A stretch of DNA of 64,000 nucleotides from Candidatus Loosdrechtia aerotolerans (GCA_021646405.1 SOER01000013.1:1-64000), one strand, 5' to 3'; positions 25,622 through 35,178 are shown, numbered from the stretch's first letter. Translations and numbers: made by a program. Notes: generated from the letters alone by a model not told the origin.

Positions 25622-26907
25622 TTCATTTTTATACTCAAAAATATGTCGTTCAAAATTTCTATTACCCGATCTATATCGTCACGTGTAATCACCAATGGAG
25701 GCTGAAAAGTAAGTACATTCCGTAACACGCCGGTCTTTCCTGCCAGGACCCCATGCTCTTTCAGCTCTTCAAGAACATAATCGATTTCTTCAGTAGCAGG
25801 AACTTTATTCTCTTTTACAAGTTCAGCACCTAGCATGAGTCCTATTCCTCTAACATCTCCTATAAGCCTATACCTCTGTTTCATTTCCAATAATTTATCC
25901 TTCAGATAATTACCAAGTTCCTTCGCCCTCTGTACCAGTTGGTATTTTTCTATAGCATCGATAGCTGCCAGGGCAGCCGTAGCTGAAACAGGATTACCAC
26001 CTGTGGTAGAAGCACCGGGGCGTGTATAAGAGAGGGCTATTTCATCATTTGTTATGAAGGCACCCATAGGGGTGCCATTGGATAGGGCTTTAGCCACAGT
26101 CATAATATCAGGGATAACACCCCAGTGTTTTATGGCAAACATTTCACCTGTACGTCCAAAACCTGTCTGTACTTCATCTGTTATTAAAAGTACCTGGTAT
26201 TTTTTGAGGATTTCACAAATTACCTTGAAATATTCTAAAGGCGGTGTAATAATACCGCCGTTGCCTTGAATAGGCTCGACAATAAAGGCAGCAAAATCAC
26301 TATCCTTAACAACATCTTCGATGCATGTTGCACACTGCAAGTTACAGAGAGGATAAGAAAGTCCGAACGCACAACGATAGCAATACGCTGCAGGGATATG
26401 AATGATATCACCAAGAGGATGAGGGTCTGTACGCCACATCGGAAGGCCTGTTAAATTCATTGTGAGTTTCGTACGTCCATGAAGCCCCTCGTGGACGGCA
26501 ACGAATTTGTGCTTCTTTGTAAACAATTGGGCAAGGAGTGCTGCCCCTTCGTTTGCCTCAGAACCGCTGGCACAAAAGAACGAGCGTTTGAGCTTCCCCG
26601 GAGAGATATGAGCCAATCTTTCTGCAAGATCCATGATAGGTTGAGTGAGGTAGATGGTTGTGGTGTGTTGAAGAGTCCTTATTTGTTCACATACCTTTTC
26701 TATGATTTCAGGGTTACAATGTCCCGCATTCATTACCGACACCCCACCGTAGAAATCCAGATATTGTTTACCTTTATGATCATACAAATACTGCATTTCA
26801 CCCCTGACAATCTGCATAGGTTTTTTATAAAAATGATATACACAGGGAATAAGGTATTCCTGTTTTTTTTGAAGGATTGCATCAGGTCCAATATAGTTTA
26901 TTGTCAT
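25600..26907 (-). CDS. Class III aminotransferase (PLP-dependent)
   Basis: 435 residues from the ATG at 26907, which has GAGG 5 bases upstream; the longer frame adds nine codons. It transfers an amino group from an amino acid to a 2-oxo acid using PLP. Motifs: FFCASGSEANEGAALLA, LLITDEVQTGFGRTGEMF and the PLP Lys in TVAKALSNGTPMGAF. An extra cysteine-rich stretch CYRCAFGLSYPLCNLQCATC is typical of the AGXT2/alanine-glyoxylate-like subgroup. The substrate is not certain; ornithine, 4-aminobutyrate and alanine-glyoxylate types share this fold. It overlaps the cytochrome b6 gene by 22 bases, so the two are co-translated, with no obvious metabolic link. Confidence 0.9.
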   Translation of the reverse strand: MTINYIGPDAILQKKQEYLIPCVYHFYKKPMQIVRGEMQYLYDHKGKQYLDFYGGVSVMNAGHCNPEIIEKVCEQIRTLQHTTTIYLTQPIMDLAERLAHISPGKLKRSFFCASGSEANEGAALLAQLFTKKHKFVAVHEGLHGRTKLTMNLTGLPMWRTDPHPLGDIIHIPAAYCYRCAFGLSYPLCNLQCATCIEDVVKDSDFAAFIVEPIQGNGGIITPPLEYFKVICEILKKYQVLLITDEVQTGFGRTGEMFAIKHWGVIPDIMTVAKALSNGTPMGAFITNDEIALSYTRPGASTTGGNPVSATAALAAIDAIEKYQLVQRAKELGNYLKDKLLEMKQRYRLIGDVRGIGLMLGAELVKENKVPATEEIDYVLEELKEHGVLAGKTGVLRNVLTFQPPLVITRDDIDRVIEILNDIFLSIKMKWKTRAF

Positions 26908-26952
26908 ATGTACCTCATGATTAATAAATCCCATCAGCCTGGTAAAGTGAGC

Positions 26953-26979
26953 ATTGTCCCTATATGCATCAAGCTAAGG
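26953..26979 (-). repeat. Short dispersed repeat, copy 2
   Basis: On the minus strand this reads CCTTAGCTTGATGCATAT, A, GGGACAAT, matching 3471-3496 except for one extra A. It lies immediately after the premature end of the metallophosphoesterase gene, which suggests that a repeat-associated deletion or insertion removed that gene's 3' part. Confidence 0.5.
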
Positions 26980-27000
26980 ATTTTTTGTTCGAGAGATTTA

Positions 27001-27552
27001 TTATTGAAGACTTTCCTCATTCGAGTAAGGCTCATTCAAAGTACGAAGGACAACAAACAGGCATTTCTGATATTCAAATGAGAAGATGCTGGGTCCGTAG
27101 ACTTCTTCGAACCTTGATAAAGGGAAACTATCCATATCGACATCATGGTTCCCAACAACAAAAAAGGCCGGAAAGGGAAATGTAAATTCGGTGGCATACT
27201 CAGATTTGAAATAGTTATGATTGCCTTCTGTACCTTTACGAACAAAATCTCCGAGAAATACCGCAAATGATAACGATTCGCTTCGCAATTCTCTGGCAAT
27301 TTGTTCAAATGTCCCATGGCTTTGGGTATCACCAATGATTGCAAAACAAAATTCATCCTTCTGCTGTTCTTTAGCCAACATTTCCCTGACTTGAGTAAAA
27401 TTGCCGGTTAGTTGTGGTAAATCGATATTACCTTCATAATTTTGTATAAACATCGTATACATTTCAAAGCCAAAAAATATGAGAATTAAAACTAAAAGAA
27501 TACTTTTCCATAAAGAGCTTAATTTATGGATTATTAAGTTTATCTTTATCAT
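27001..27552 (-). pseudogene. Calcineurin-like metallophosphoesterase, C-terminally truncated
   Basis: 183 codons. One N-terminal membrane helix (about 17-37) is followed by the first part of a metallophosphoesterase domain: FAIIGDTQSHG (motif I, GDxH altered to GDTQ), FLGDFVRKG (motif II) and FVVGNHDVD (motif III). The frame stops at NEESLQ, where family members continue for another 100 or more residues with the His motifs (including GHxH) that complete the dinuclear metal site. The stop is followed by a short dispersed repeat. It is therefore probably inactive as encoded. It lies 17 bases after the U32 peptidase gene. A sequencing frameshift is a possible alternative, although no continuing homologous frame is visible downstream. 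Confidence 0.7.
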
Positions 27553-27568
27553 ATTAAAGCAATTTCCT

Positions 27569-29575
27569 CTATTTCATGCTTTTCATTACTGCTGCAGTAC
27601 TCCGGGAATGGGTTACATCCTGTACATAGCCACCTAAATTAAACCCCCTCGGACTTTCTCTTGCAAGCGTATCCCAATCACTCTCCTGTAATGAGCGATA
27701 GTGATCAGGATATTCTTTTGCTATGTTCAAATACTTTCGATACAAGCCAACAAGGATTTTTATGAAAGTATCTTCATAATATTGCGCCTCAATTCTCATC
27801 ACCTGCACACCAGTCCGTACAAAGGTACCAAGATATGGCAATATACAAATATCCCTTGCAAGCAGGAGATGATTACGGCAGTATTGATCTATTTCAATAG
27901 TCCGTATTTCCCCGCGCTCATCCTTCAGTGCATATCCCATGTATTGGCATACCTGCCTGCAATGGTCCTTTTTGTGTGATTTAGAGGTTACCAGAGCAGG
28001 AATGCAGTGTTCCAGTATCATACTGCATACTGATCCGTGTACGATACACTCCACCGAAAGCAGTGCCTCGTGGGACAACTGTTCCAGCTGCTTATAGGAA
28101 CACTCTATGGAGGCCGTAATTCCGGAAATACCAAGTTCTTTTAAAAGCTTTAAGGCCTTCATATTGAGAGCATTCAACGAATAATCTCCTAAAACTTTTA
28201 AACCAAATTCCTTTGCAAGGCGCATAGTACCCAGGTTGTGAACCAACACAAAATCAAAATTAAGAAAAGCCGCTTGTTCAAATAACCACATCACATCGGC
28301 CATTTCTTGCGGAGTGGTTATACGAGGTGTACTCATTCCTATGGTTTTGCCCGCATCGTGGACCCTGGTGCAGGCCTCATGATATAATAATTTTGTCCAG
28401 AATTGTTTTCTCAAAGGTGAGACTTCAGCGCTTATATAGATGCGATCCGCACCTTCATTCAATGCTATCTTCAGACCATTCATCGAGGCAACTTTCACTG
28501 ATAGTACCGGATCTGTTTCATTTCTTTGCGTCAGAAAAGATTCTTCAAAAGGGTTATGGTAAATATCATCTTTTACCAGGGATGCTTCTTTTGCTGCACG
28601 GCTTAAGAAGAGAGGCTCCCGACTGCCTGATATATCAACCAGAGAAGCAGACCCCGGTGAGAATGCTACTGATGTTGTAAATTCACGTACCCTATGGTTA
28701 TACAGTTGCTCATACTCCATTGAGTTCATAGAATAGGCAAACGGGTTATCAAAATAGGTATCTATTGCTTTTCGATAGACACCAACAACTGTACGCAGGA
28801 AATCGGCCTGCCTCATGCGCCCTTCAATTTTTAATGAATGAACCCCCGCATAGACGAGGTCAGGAATGTGCCTCAAGAGGCACATATCTTTCATAGCCAA
28901 TAAATATCCGGAAGGGAACTCTCCTATAGGCTGTCCTGAATTATTTTCTACCAGTGAATAATGCCAGCGACAGGGTTTCATACACTCTCCCCGATTGGCG
29001 CTCTTACCGAAAAGAATACTGCTGGCAAAACACTGGCCACTCTGGCAAATACAGAGGTCTCCATGGATAAAATATTCAACTTCAATCCCTGTCTTTTCCT
29101 GAATCTCCTTTACCTGGGCCAGAGAAATATCCCTTGAAGTGACAATGCGGCTTACACCAAGCTCCTTCATCACGAGAGCAGATTCGATATTATGGATGTT
29201 CATCATGGTGCTGATATGAACAGGGGTATGGATCGACATTTGTCTGATTAAGTGTAAGATACCAAGATCCTGAACTATAACAGCATCAACCTGGATTTCA
29301 TGTAAAAATTGAAGAAAGATATTTACATCTCTCATCTCATCATCACAGAGCAAATTATTTACCGTAACGTAAAGTTTAACACCTCTGTCATGGGCATATC
29401 GTACAGCTTCTGCGATTTGTTCGTCGGTAAAGTGAAAGTCTGACCTGTGAAGCCGCATATTAAAGCGTTTACCGCCAATATATACTGCATCGGCACCAGC
29501 CTCTATTACAGTAGTTAATGCATCCCAGCGTCCTGCAGGTGCAAGTAATTCAACCTTCTTTTTGATTAACTTCAT
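27569..29575 (-). CDS. U32 family peptidase-like protein (two U32 modules)
   Basis: 668 residues. KVELLAPAGRWDALTTVIEAGADAVYIGG opens the U32 fold. VEYFIHGDLCICQSGQCFAS and NRGECMKPCRW carry the cysteines that in the RlhA/TrhP/UbiU relatives bind a 4Fe-4S cluster. SLKIEGRMRQADFL follows. A second module (about 360-620) contains ECIVHGSVCSMILEH and HCRQVCQYMGYALKD. Recent knowledge of the family points to tRNA/rRNA hydroxylation or ubiquinone hydroxylation rather than proteolysis. Which applies here cannot be told. Cytoplasmic. It sits in a tight minus-strand series with the adenylate-forming enzyme gene 42 bases upstream. Confidence 0.9.
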   Translation of the reverse strand: MKLIKKKVELLAPAGRWDALTTVIEAGADAVYIGGKRFNMRLHRSDFHFTDEQIAEAVRYAHDRGVKLYVTVNNLLCDDEMRDVNIFLQFLHEIQVDAVIVQDLGILHLIRQMSIHTPVHISTMMNIHNIESALVMKELGVSRIVTSRDISLAQVKEIQEKTGIEVEYFIHGDLCICQSGQCFASSILFGKSANRGECMKPCRWHYSLVENNSGQPIGEFPSGYLLAMKDMCLLRHIPDLVYAGVHSLKIEGRMRQADFLRTVVGVYRKAIDTYFDNPFAYSMNSMEYEQLYNHRVREFTTSVAFSPGSASLVDISGSREPLFLSRAAKEASLVKDDIYHNPFEESFLTQRNETDPVLSVKVASMNGLKIALNEGADRIYISAEVSPLRKQFWTKLLYHEACTRVHDAGKTIGMSTPRITTPQEMADVMWLFEQAAFLNFDFVLVHNLGTMRLAKEFGLKVLGDYSLNALNMKALKLLKELGISGITASIECSYKQLEQLSHEALLSVECIVHGSVCSMILEHCIPALVTSKSHKKDHCRQVCQYMGYALKDERGEIRTIEIDQYCRNHLLLARDICILPYLGTFVRTGVQVMRIEAQYYEDTFIKILVGLYRKYLNIAKEYPDHYRSLQESDWDTLARESPRGFNLGGYVQDVTHSRSTAAVMKSMK

Positions 29576-29616
29576 GATTTTTCCTTTTATCCGTTCAACT
29601 TCGTAAACTTAATTTG

Positions 29617-30831
29617 CTAATAAACACCCTGTCTTGCCCCTTCCCTCAATTCTTGTAATAACGAAGGATTTCTAACACCGTCCTGATATACGCCAAGTAA
29701 TTGAGTTTTTTTGGTAGGTGCAATTCGAGTAGCCTCATCCCTCTCAAACATATTAGGAATAAAAAATGACTCATCGAGCCTATGGCATACAACTTGTCCC
29801 TTTTCCCCGTATTCAACTACTTGTGATAAACGGTGTTTCAGTGGCAGGATACCGTCTTTCGTCGAAACAACATGCAGTACCATACGAGGTCCAGGTGGAT
29901 AGTAGTCAAGATCAAAATCTTCAGATTCATCAATCTCCATACAAAGGCCAAACAGGGTATTTCCATAACCAGCAATATGAACGGCATTAGGAAAAAACTC
30001 GGTCTTAAACCTTTTCAATTGTTCCTTTCCAATGGCGATCCCACCGTAGTGAATTCCCAGGATTTGCATTCTCTGTTCTGCATTCATTTCCTCTGCCAGC
30101 TTCATGAGGAGAGGCGGTGTCGAGAAAATTACTCCAATATGCTGATGCTGTAGTACATCCAGTACCTGTTCAACAATATGGCTGAGATACCTTTTATACC
30201 CAAGAGAATCTGGCTTAAGCTTTTTTATCCATCTTGGGTCCATGTCAATAGAAAATGGATCCATACTGCCCATACTCCTCGCTGCAGGGCCTACCGCTTT
30301 ACCTATAATGTGTGGACCACCTGGACCTACCCATAGCCAATTTACACCTTTTGGAAAATTTCTGTATGCAGCAATATATCGGAACCATTCTACGAAGGAG
30401 ATAAGGAACTCGTTTTTCGAATAAGCCGTGACTTTGGGAAGTCCTGTTGTTCCTGCAGTTTCTCCCACTATCAGATTTTCTTTATTCTCCAGATAAATTC
30501 TCGGAATAAAGTGTTCTATGGGATATTGTCGAAGGTCTTCTTCCGCCATTGGACCAAGGAGGCAGAGTTTATCCAGAGAAGATATGTCTCTCCTTGCATC
30601 GATTCTAAGTTCCTTTTCCTTTTGAAGCCAATATCGGGAACCAATGACCGGATCAAAATGAATTGATAGTATATGCTGCAGCCACATGTCAATAGGCATA
30701 CCAAACCACCTGGCATAATAAAGGTTTGGTAAAACCGTACTACGTTGGTCCGATGCAGAACACTTGTGCATCGGGAAAAAGTCCTTATCTATTACAGTAC
30801 TAACGTTTTTGATATTTATAGAATTATACAT
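29617..30831 (-). CDS. Adenylate-forming enzyme (ANL superfamily, PaaK/LuxE-like)
   Basis: 404 residues. The phosphate-binding loop is VGETAGTTGLPKV at about 122-134, and later motifs HYGGIAIGKEQL and AGYGNTLFG match the A4-A5 region of phenylacetate-CoA ligase/LuxE-type enzymes. Their job is to activate a carboxylic acid as acyl-AMP and pass it to CoA or a protein thiol. The mobile C-terminal lid domain appears short or absent. The neighbours are an RND exporter (65 bases upstream), an SCP2 lipid-binding protein and an SDR/acyl reductase-like protein, which points to a fatty or aromatic acyl substrate. The substrate itself is not recognisable. Confidence 0.75.
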   Translation of the reverse strand: MYNSINIKNVSTVIDKDFFPMHKCSASDQRSTVLPNLYYARWFGMPIDMWLQHILSIHFDPVIGSRYWLQKEKELRIDARRDISSLDKLCLLGPMAEEDLRQYPIEHFIPRIYLENKENLIVGETAGTTGLPKVTAYSKNEFLISFVEWFRYIAAYRNFPKGVNWLWVGPGGPHIIGKAVGPAARSMGSMDPFSIDMDPRWIKKLKPDSLGYKRYLSHIVEQVLDVLQHQHIGVIFSTPPLLMKLAEEMNAEQRMQILGIHYGGIAIGKEQLKRFKTEFFPNAVHIAGYGNTLFGLCMEIDESEDFDLDYYPPGPRMVLHVVSTKDGILPLKHRLSQVVEYGEKGQVVCHRLDESFFIPNMFERDEATRIAPTKKTQLLGVYQDGVRNPSLLQELREGARQGVY

Positions 30832-30895
30832 TTATACAATATGCAGAATAAAAGAGAGTCAATTCTCACGGTTCGTTTTGTTAAAATCACCAATC

Positions 30896-33238
30896 TTAAA
30901 ATTTCGGTTTAAAGAACATCAAACAACTAGGCGATATGAACAGATCTGATATAATTGCATTTACGAGGGTAACACTTGTTAGTATGCCAAAATATTGTAC
31001 CGGTTTAAAACTTGAGAAAGAAAAGACTATAAACCCGCATGCAGCTGACAGGGAAGTAAATAAGGCCGTTTTTCCTACCCCTTGTAATGTCCGGTGTATT
31101 GTCCCTGAATAATCCCCATCAACAGCCAGTTCTTTTTTAAAACGGTAGAATACATGAATCGTATTATCAACAGAGATCCCCAGGGCAATACTAGCTATCA
31201 TAATAGTAGCTGCATCAAGTCTCATGCCGCCGAAACCCATCAATCCAAGTGTTATCGTAATTGGTAGCAGATTGGGAATAATACTGATAAGCCCAATCTT
31301 TACCGATTTTAAGACAATTGCTGTTGAAAGAAATGTCAGCAAAAAAGCCAGGGAAAATGACCATATCTCGCTCCAAAGAATGTTTTCCTGAACAGCAATT
31401 AAAAGCGGAACAATCCCTGTAGTGTGCCATACTAAGTCAATTGTGTTGAGATGTTTGTGAATGTATTCTTTTATTTCCTTCATAATTGTCTGATAGCGGT
31501 TTGAACCTACCTGTTTCATACGTACCGATATACGAGCATTGGTAAGATCATCTGTATAAAAACAGTTAACAGACTTATCGCCATAAAGAGAAACCAACCT
31601 TACATAATCCATAGCCTCTTTCTCAGTAGAGGGAAGAGGGGAATACCGTACCCTGTTACCCTTTATATTCTGATGGAAATTCTGGATATAATTTACTACT
31701 GAAAGTGAATTAGTTATCTCTGGTATACCACGAAGATATCTTTGAAGAGCGGTTATGTTGTTCAGTATATCTGGTTGAAATATACTCGTGCCGTTGGTTG
31801 TTTCAGCAACAATCTCAACGGGTAACAATCCCATGAGATTCCTTTCAATAGAATGATTATCCTTTGCTATTCGGCTGTTTTTTTGAAAGGAGGCCATAAT
31901 ATCAGATTCTATTTGGATTTTTAAGATACCCCATACAGAAATTCCACCAACAATACATCCACATATAAGAATAAAATTTTTATATTTTATAATAAAATTA
32001 CTCAACCAGAAAAGGCAGACACTAAAACCCTGTTCTTTACCCCATCTTCTCCTGAAACTATTTTTCACGGGCCATAGAGTATTTTCCCTTGTTTTCTTTA
32101 AAATACCTCCAGGGTAAATCGGTATTCGAAAAGACACAAAAGAAAGAAGTATGGGTATAAGTATTACGCTGGTAAGAAAGGTAAACGCTGCACATCCGCT
32201 CATAAATAAACCCGTAGTAAAAACCGGCTGAATGCTGCTGGTGGCAAGCGAAATAAATCCAATTACTGTTGTTATAGTAGTCATAAGAATGGGTATGCCG
32301 ATGTGCTGGAGAGTATGGCAGATAGCATCCTCGTTATTTAAGGAAATGTTGCATTCCTGGTAGTAATGGTTCATAAAATGGATTGAGGTAGAAAGGGAAA
32401 TAATGAATGTAAGTGGAAGCAGCATGTTCGAAATCATATTCATCGTCTCTCCGCAGAGTACAAAGCAGCCGGTAATCCATACGATACAAACCACAACCAT
32501 CGAGACAGGAATAAGTACCCCGGATATCTTTCTGTACAAGCATCCCAACACAATTATTGACAGTAGAAACATATACGGAGTAAACCTTGCCATATCACGT
32601 TGTGACATACGGTCAAGTTCAGCATTTACTACGGAAGGTCCCGCAAGGCGATACCAACTTCTTCTTTTTATAGTGTTTATATTCTGTAGAGCGATCTCAT
32701 TGAGAACCGTTCTGACTTTGGATACTAATTGTTTCCTTGACTCTGGTCCTGTACATTTCACCGTTGCTATAATAGCTGTAGTCTTACCGTCTTTTGAAAT
32801 AATGGTATTTTGATATACGGTATCCTTCAGTGTTTGCCTCTTAAAGACAGCCATAAGCGATCGTTCTTGACGGGATCGAATTGACTCCTGAAAAAGTGGG
32901 GATACAATCTTATGTTTCAGTACATCGGCTAACGATGTCACACTTACAATACCGTCTATCCTTTTCAACCTTTCTGCCAGAATGTTAATCTGGTGTATAC
33001 GATCCTTCGTAAATAGATTTGCTGCACGAAAGGCAACGACCAGGAACTCCTCATCCCCGAATTTCTCTAAAAAAGCCCTGTAATAATTCAGGTCGTTATC
33101 ATGTTTAGAAAGCCATATTTCTGTGGAGTTATCTGTCTTCATTTTCCTGGCATGATATCCAAAAAACACTGTCATTATACATATACAGGTTAAAATTATT
33201 ATTTTATATTTGAAGAGGGTTTGAATGTAATTTTTCAA
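30896..33238 (-). CDS. RND/MMPL-type lipid exporter
   Basis: 780 residues with the duplicated RND layout: one helix, a large external loop (about 35-215), five to six helices, a second helix near 410, a second loop (about 430-620), and a final bundle. The repeated sterol-sensing-like segment shows ASIALGISVDNTIHVFYRFKKE in the second half and LSTSIHFMNHYYQE in the first. MMPL/HpnN-type RND proteins move lipids such as hopanoids or glycolipids across the inner membrane using the proton gradient. No fusion or outer-membrane partner genes are adjacent, as is usual for this lipid-moving branch. The substrate is inferred as a lipid from the SCP2, SDR and ANL neighbours. Confidence 0.88.
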   Translation of the reverse strand: MKNYIQTLFKYKIIILTCICIMTVFFGYHARKMKTDNSTEIWLSKHDNDLNYYRAFLEKFGDEEFLVVAFRAANLFTKDRIHQINILAERLKRIDGIVSVTSLADVLKHKIVSPLFQESIRSRQERSLMAVFKRQTLKDTVYQNTIISKDGKTTAIIATVKCTGPESRKQLVSKVRTVLNEIALQNINTIKRRSWYRLAGPSVVNAELDRMSQRDMARFTPYMFLLSIIVLGCLYRKISGVLIPVSMVVVCIVWITGCFVLCGETMNMISNMLLPLTFIISLSTSIHFMNHYYQECNISLNNEDAICHTLQHIGIPILMTTITTVIGFISLATSSIQPVFTTGLFMSGCAAFTFLTSVILIPILLSFVSFRIPIYPGGILKKTRENTLWPVKNSFRRRWGKEQGFSVCLFWLSNFIIKYKNFILICGCIVGGISVWGILKIQIESDIMASFQKNSRIAKDNHSIERNLMGLLPVEIVAETTNGTSIFQPDILNNITALQRYLRGIPEITNSLSVVNYIQNFHQNIKGNRVRYSPLPSTEKEAMDYVRLVSLYGDKSVNCFYTDDLTNARISVRMKQVGSNRYQTIMKEIKEYIHKHLNTIDLVWHTTGIVPLLIAVQENILWSEIWSFSLAFLLTFLSTAIVLKSVKIGLISIIPNLLPITITLGLMGFGGMRLDAATIMIASIALGISVDNTIHVFYRFKKELAVDGDYSGTIHRTLQGVGKTALFTSLSAACGFIVFSFSSFKPVQYFGILTSVTLVNAIISDLFISPSCLMFFKPKF

Positions 33239-33400
33239 AATTAAACCTTGTTTCTGATTTTGAATCTCAATTTTGAATTTGAGTTTTTAAAATTGATGTC
33301 TGGTACTTTCATTTGTGTTTATTTCCCGTTTGGCAAACACGAGTTTGATCATACAAAATTATTATGAGAGGTCGCCTAAGACCAACCTTTATTTCCTTAG

Positions 33401-33766
33401 TTACAGATAATTAACCAGGACATTCATTTTTAACGCCAGAATAATGTCACCTCTTATATCTACCTTTCCTTGAAAAAACGCTTGTTGGGGTGTCATTTCA
33501 CGTTTGATAACAGATAGAAACGTAGCACTGTCCAAGGTAAAAACACAGGTAGGTCTCTCATGTGAATCCCTTACAACCTGCTTTACGAGGCCATTTTCTA
33601 TTATGATGTTCCATATCCCATTTCCATTATCTAATATCTCAAATTGAATAACGGCATTGAGATTAGATATCTTAGGAATGGAAGACATATTTACCCTATT
33701 CTTTAACAGCAGGTTAAAGTACTCTGTATGAGTTATATTTTCTGGAATTGCCGGTCTTTCATCCAT
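33401..33766 (-). CDS. SCP2 sterol-binding-domain protein
   Basis: 121 residues, a single SCP2-like domain. AVIQFEILDNGNGIWNIIIENG, RPTCVFTLDSATFLSVIKRE and PQQAFFQGKVDIRGDIILALKM follow the SCP2 pattern: core beta sheet, then the short Q-A-F-xxGKxxxxGD helix region. Such domains form a hydrophobic tunnel that carries lipids or acyl-CoAs. The gene lies 74 bases after the SDR gene and 162 bases before the RND gene. No signal peptide, so cytoplasmic. A role delivering a hydrophobic intermediate between the neighbouring enzymes is inferred. Confidence 0.8.
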   Translation of the reverse strand: MDERPAIPENITHTEYFNLLLKNRVNMSSIPKISNLNAVIQFEILDNGNGIWNIIIENGLVKQVVRDSHERPTCVFTLDSATFLSVIKREMTPQQAFFQGKVDIRGDIILALKMNVLVNYL

Positions 33767-33840
33767 TTGCTTATAAGTTTCTAAAGTCTTACCGTGCTGT
33801 AATAAAGATTAAATTGAAAATGCATCACAATGGCCGTAAT

Positions 33841-34998
33841 TTATTTTCTCTTGCCCCACTTCGTATTTGCTGCATATACCATAAGATTGTTCACGAACTC
33901 CTGAGTAATAAGAGGGCACTCAATTCCCGTACCCCTGAGAAGATTCCTTGTACCCGTCGAGTCAAAATATGGCTCTCCAAACATATAGGGCAGGAGGGCT
34001 TTCGTACCCTGCAGAAGTAGCTTTTCATGCCGGGTATGAGGTGATAGCTGAAATTCATTCAAAGGTACTATTTTTACCTTACGGATACTGAATATAGTTT
34101 TCATCCACTCTGCAAGTTCGCCAAGTGTCGGTGGAGATGGATTTACCATATGGAATGTACTATTTATGCTTTTTTTCTGTGCGGAAATTTCAATAATTGC
34201 GCGAGTAACATAATCAACCGGCACGAGATTTAGAGTACTGTATTTATCTCCGGGAACCCTTAAAGGTGTTCGATAATTAATGCCGTTAATAAACCTTCTG
34301 TTTCTAGCCCGCATCTCATAATTTTTATAACGGTTCAAACCCTTGCCAAAGGCATAGATGTTATCGTAATTTTTGGTAAAGCCTGTCCGGGAATCTCCAA
34401 TAATAATACTGGGACGGTAAATAGTCACCGGGATACCATGCTTTTTAGTGAATTGCCCCAAAAATCTCTCTGCTTCAAATTTTGACTTTTCATAGGTATT
34501 ATTAAATGACTGCCTTTTTTCCAACTCATGTTCAAAAACCCTTTCCCGCCTCGTTCCTGCCACATAAGCAGTACTGATGTAATGAAGTCTCTTGAGTTTA
34601 TTTGACAAGCAGAACAAGAATATATGTTCAGTACCATACACATTGGTATTTACCAGGATACTATCTTCAGTAGTACCGAACTTTGTTGCAGCAGCGCAAT
34701 GAAACACCTCATCAACGCTATTTGCTAACCTTAAATACGTTTCTCTATCAAGCCCCAGGGAAATATCACAAACATCTCCCTCTATCACTTCAATACGATC
34801 ATTGAACATGCCGCAAGGAATTCCTGTCAGAGCTGGAAATACCTCGGGAATCCTTTCTTTTCCTTGAACATCTGCTCTTTTCCTCATAAGGAGTTTGAGA
34901 TGATACCCTATTTCGAAGAGTTCCCTAGCAAGATAGCTCCCTAAAAATCCCGTTGATCCCGTTACTAATATTATTTTTCGTTTCATTGTTTTTAACAC
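33841..34998 (-). CDS. SDR family, thioester-reductase/fatty acyl reductase-like
   Basis: 385 residues. NAD(P) site LVTGSTGFLGSYLARELF, active-site Tyr-Lys in NTYEKSKFEAERF, and YRPSIIIGDSRTG. The extended SDR layout with DEVFHCAAATKFG matches the NAD-binding-4 group, which includes thioester reductase domains of lipid and peptide assembly and fatty acyl-CoA reductases. The likely reaction is NAD(P)H reduction of an acyl thioester to aldehyde or alcohol, but an epimerase or hydroxysteroid-type role is possible. GTG start at 34998 (GGTGA just upstream) or ATG at 34986. First gene of the lipid-type set. Confidence 0.8.
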   Translation of the reverse strand: MLKTMKRKIILVTGSTGFLGSYLARELFEIGYHLKLLMRKRADVQGKERIPEVFPALTGIPCGMFNDRIEVIEGDVCDISLGLDRETYLRLANSVDEVFHCAAATKFGTTEDSILVNTNVYGTEHIFLFCLSNKLKRLHYISTAYVAGTRRERVFEHELEKRQSFNNTYEKSKFEAERFLGQFTKKHGIPVTIYRPSIIIGDSRTGFTKNYDNIYAFGKGLNRYKNYEMRARNRRFINGINYRTPLRVPGDKYSTLNLVPVDYVTRAIIEISAQKKSINSTFHMVNPSPPTLGELAEWMKTIFSIRKVKIVPLNEFQLSPHTRHEKLLLQGTKALLPYMFGEPYFDSTGTRNLLRGTGIECPLITQEFVNNLMVYAANTKWGKRK

Positions 34999-35082
34999 AG
35001 TTCACCACTGGTTTTTTCTTAACTGTGAGGCAGAACGCAACAGGAATGCCGAGTAATTCCGGATAGACATGAGAGGAACAAT

Positions 35083-35178
35083 ATGTACACTAAATATTAT
35101 GAAGATATAGTGTTAGGACTGGATATGTTTTTAATTTATGATACTTGCAATAGTATCTGTAAACACAAAACCGTGTAA
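35083..35178 (+). other. Possible 31-codon ORF or gene remnant (MaoC-like start?)
   Basis: In the 256-base gap between two minus-strand genes, a plus-strand frame has GAGAGGA 5 bases before an ATG and encodes MYTKYYEDIVLGLDMF and 15 more residues. The first residues resemble the beginning of MaoC-type hydratases, but the frame stops at once. It could be a small gene, a remnant, or chance. The rest of the gap holds only a weak CACAGTT/AACTGTG hairpin at about 34997-35033. Confidence 0.2.
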
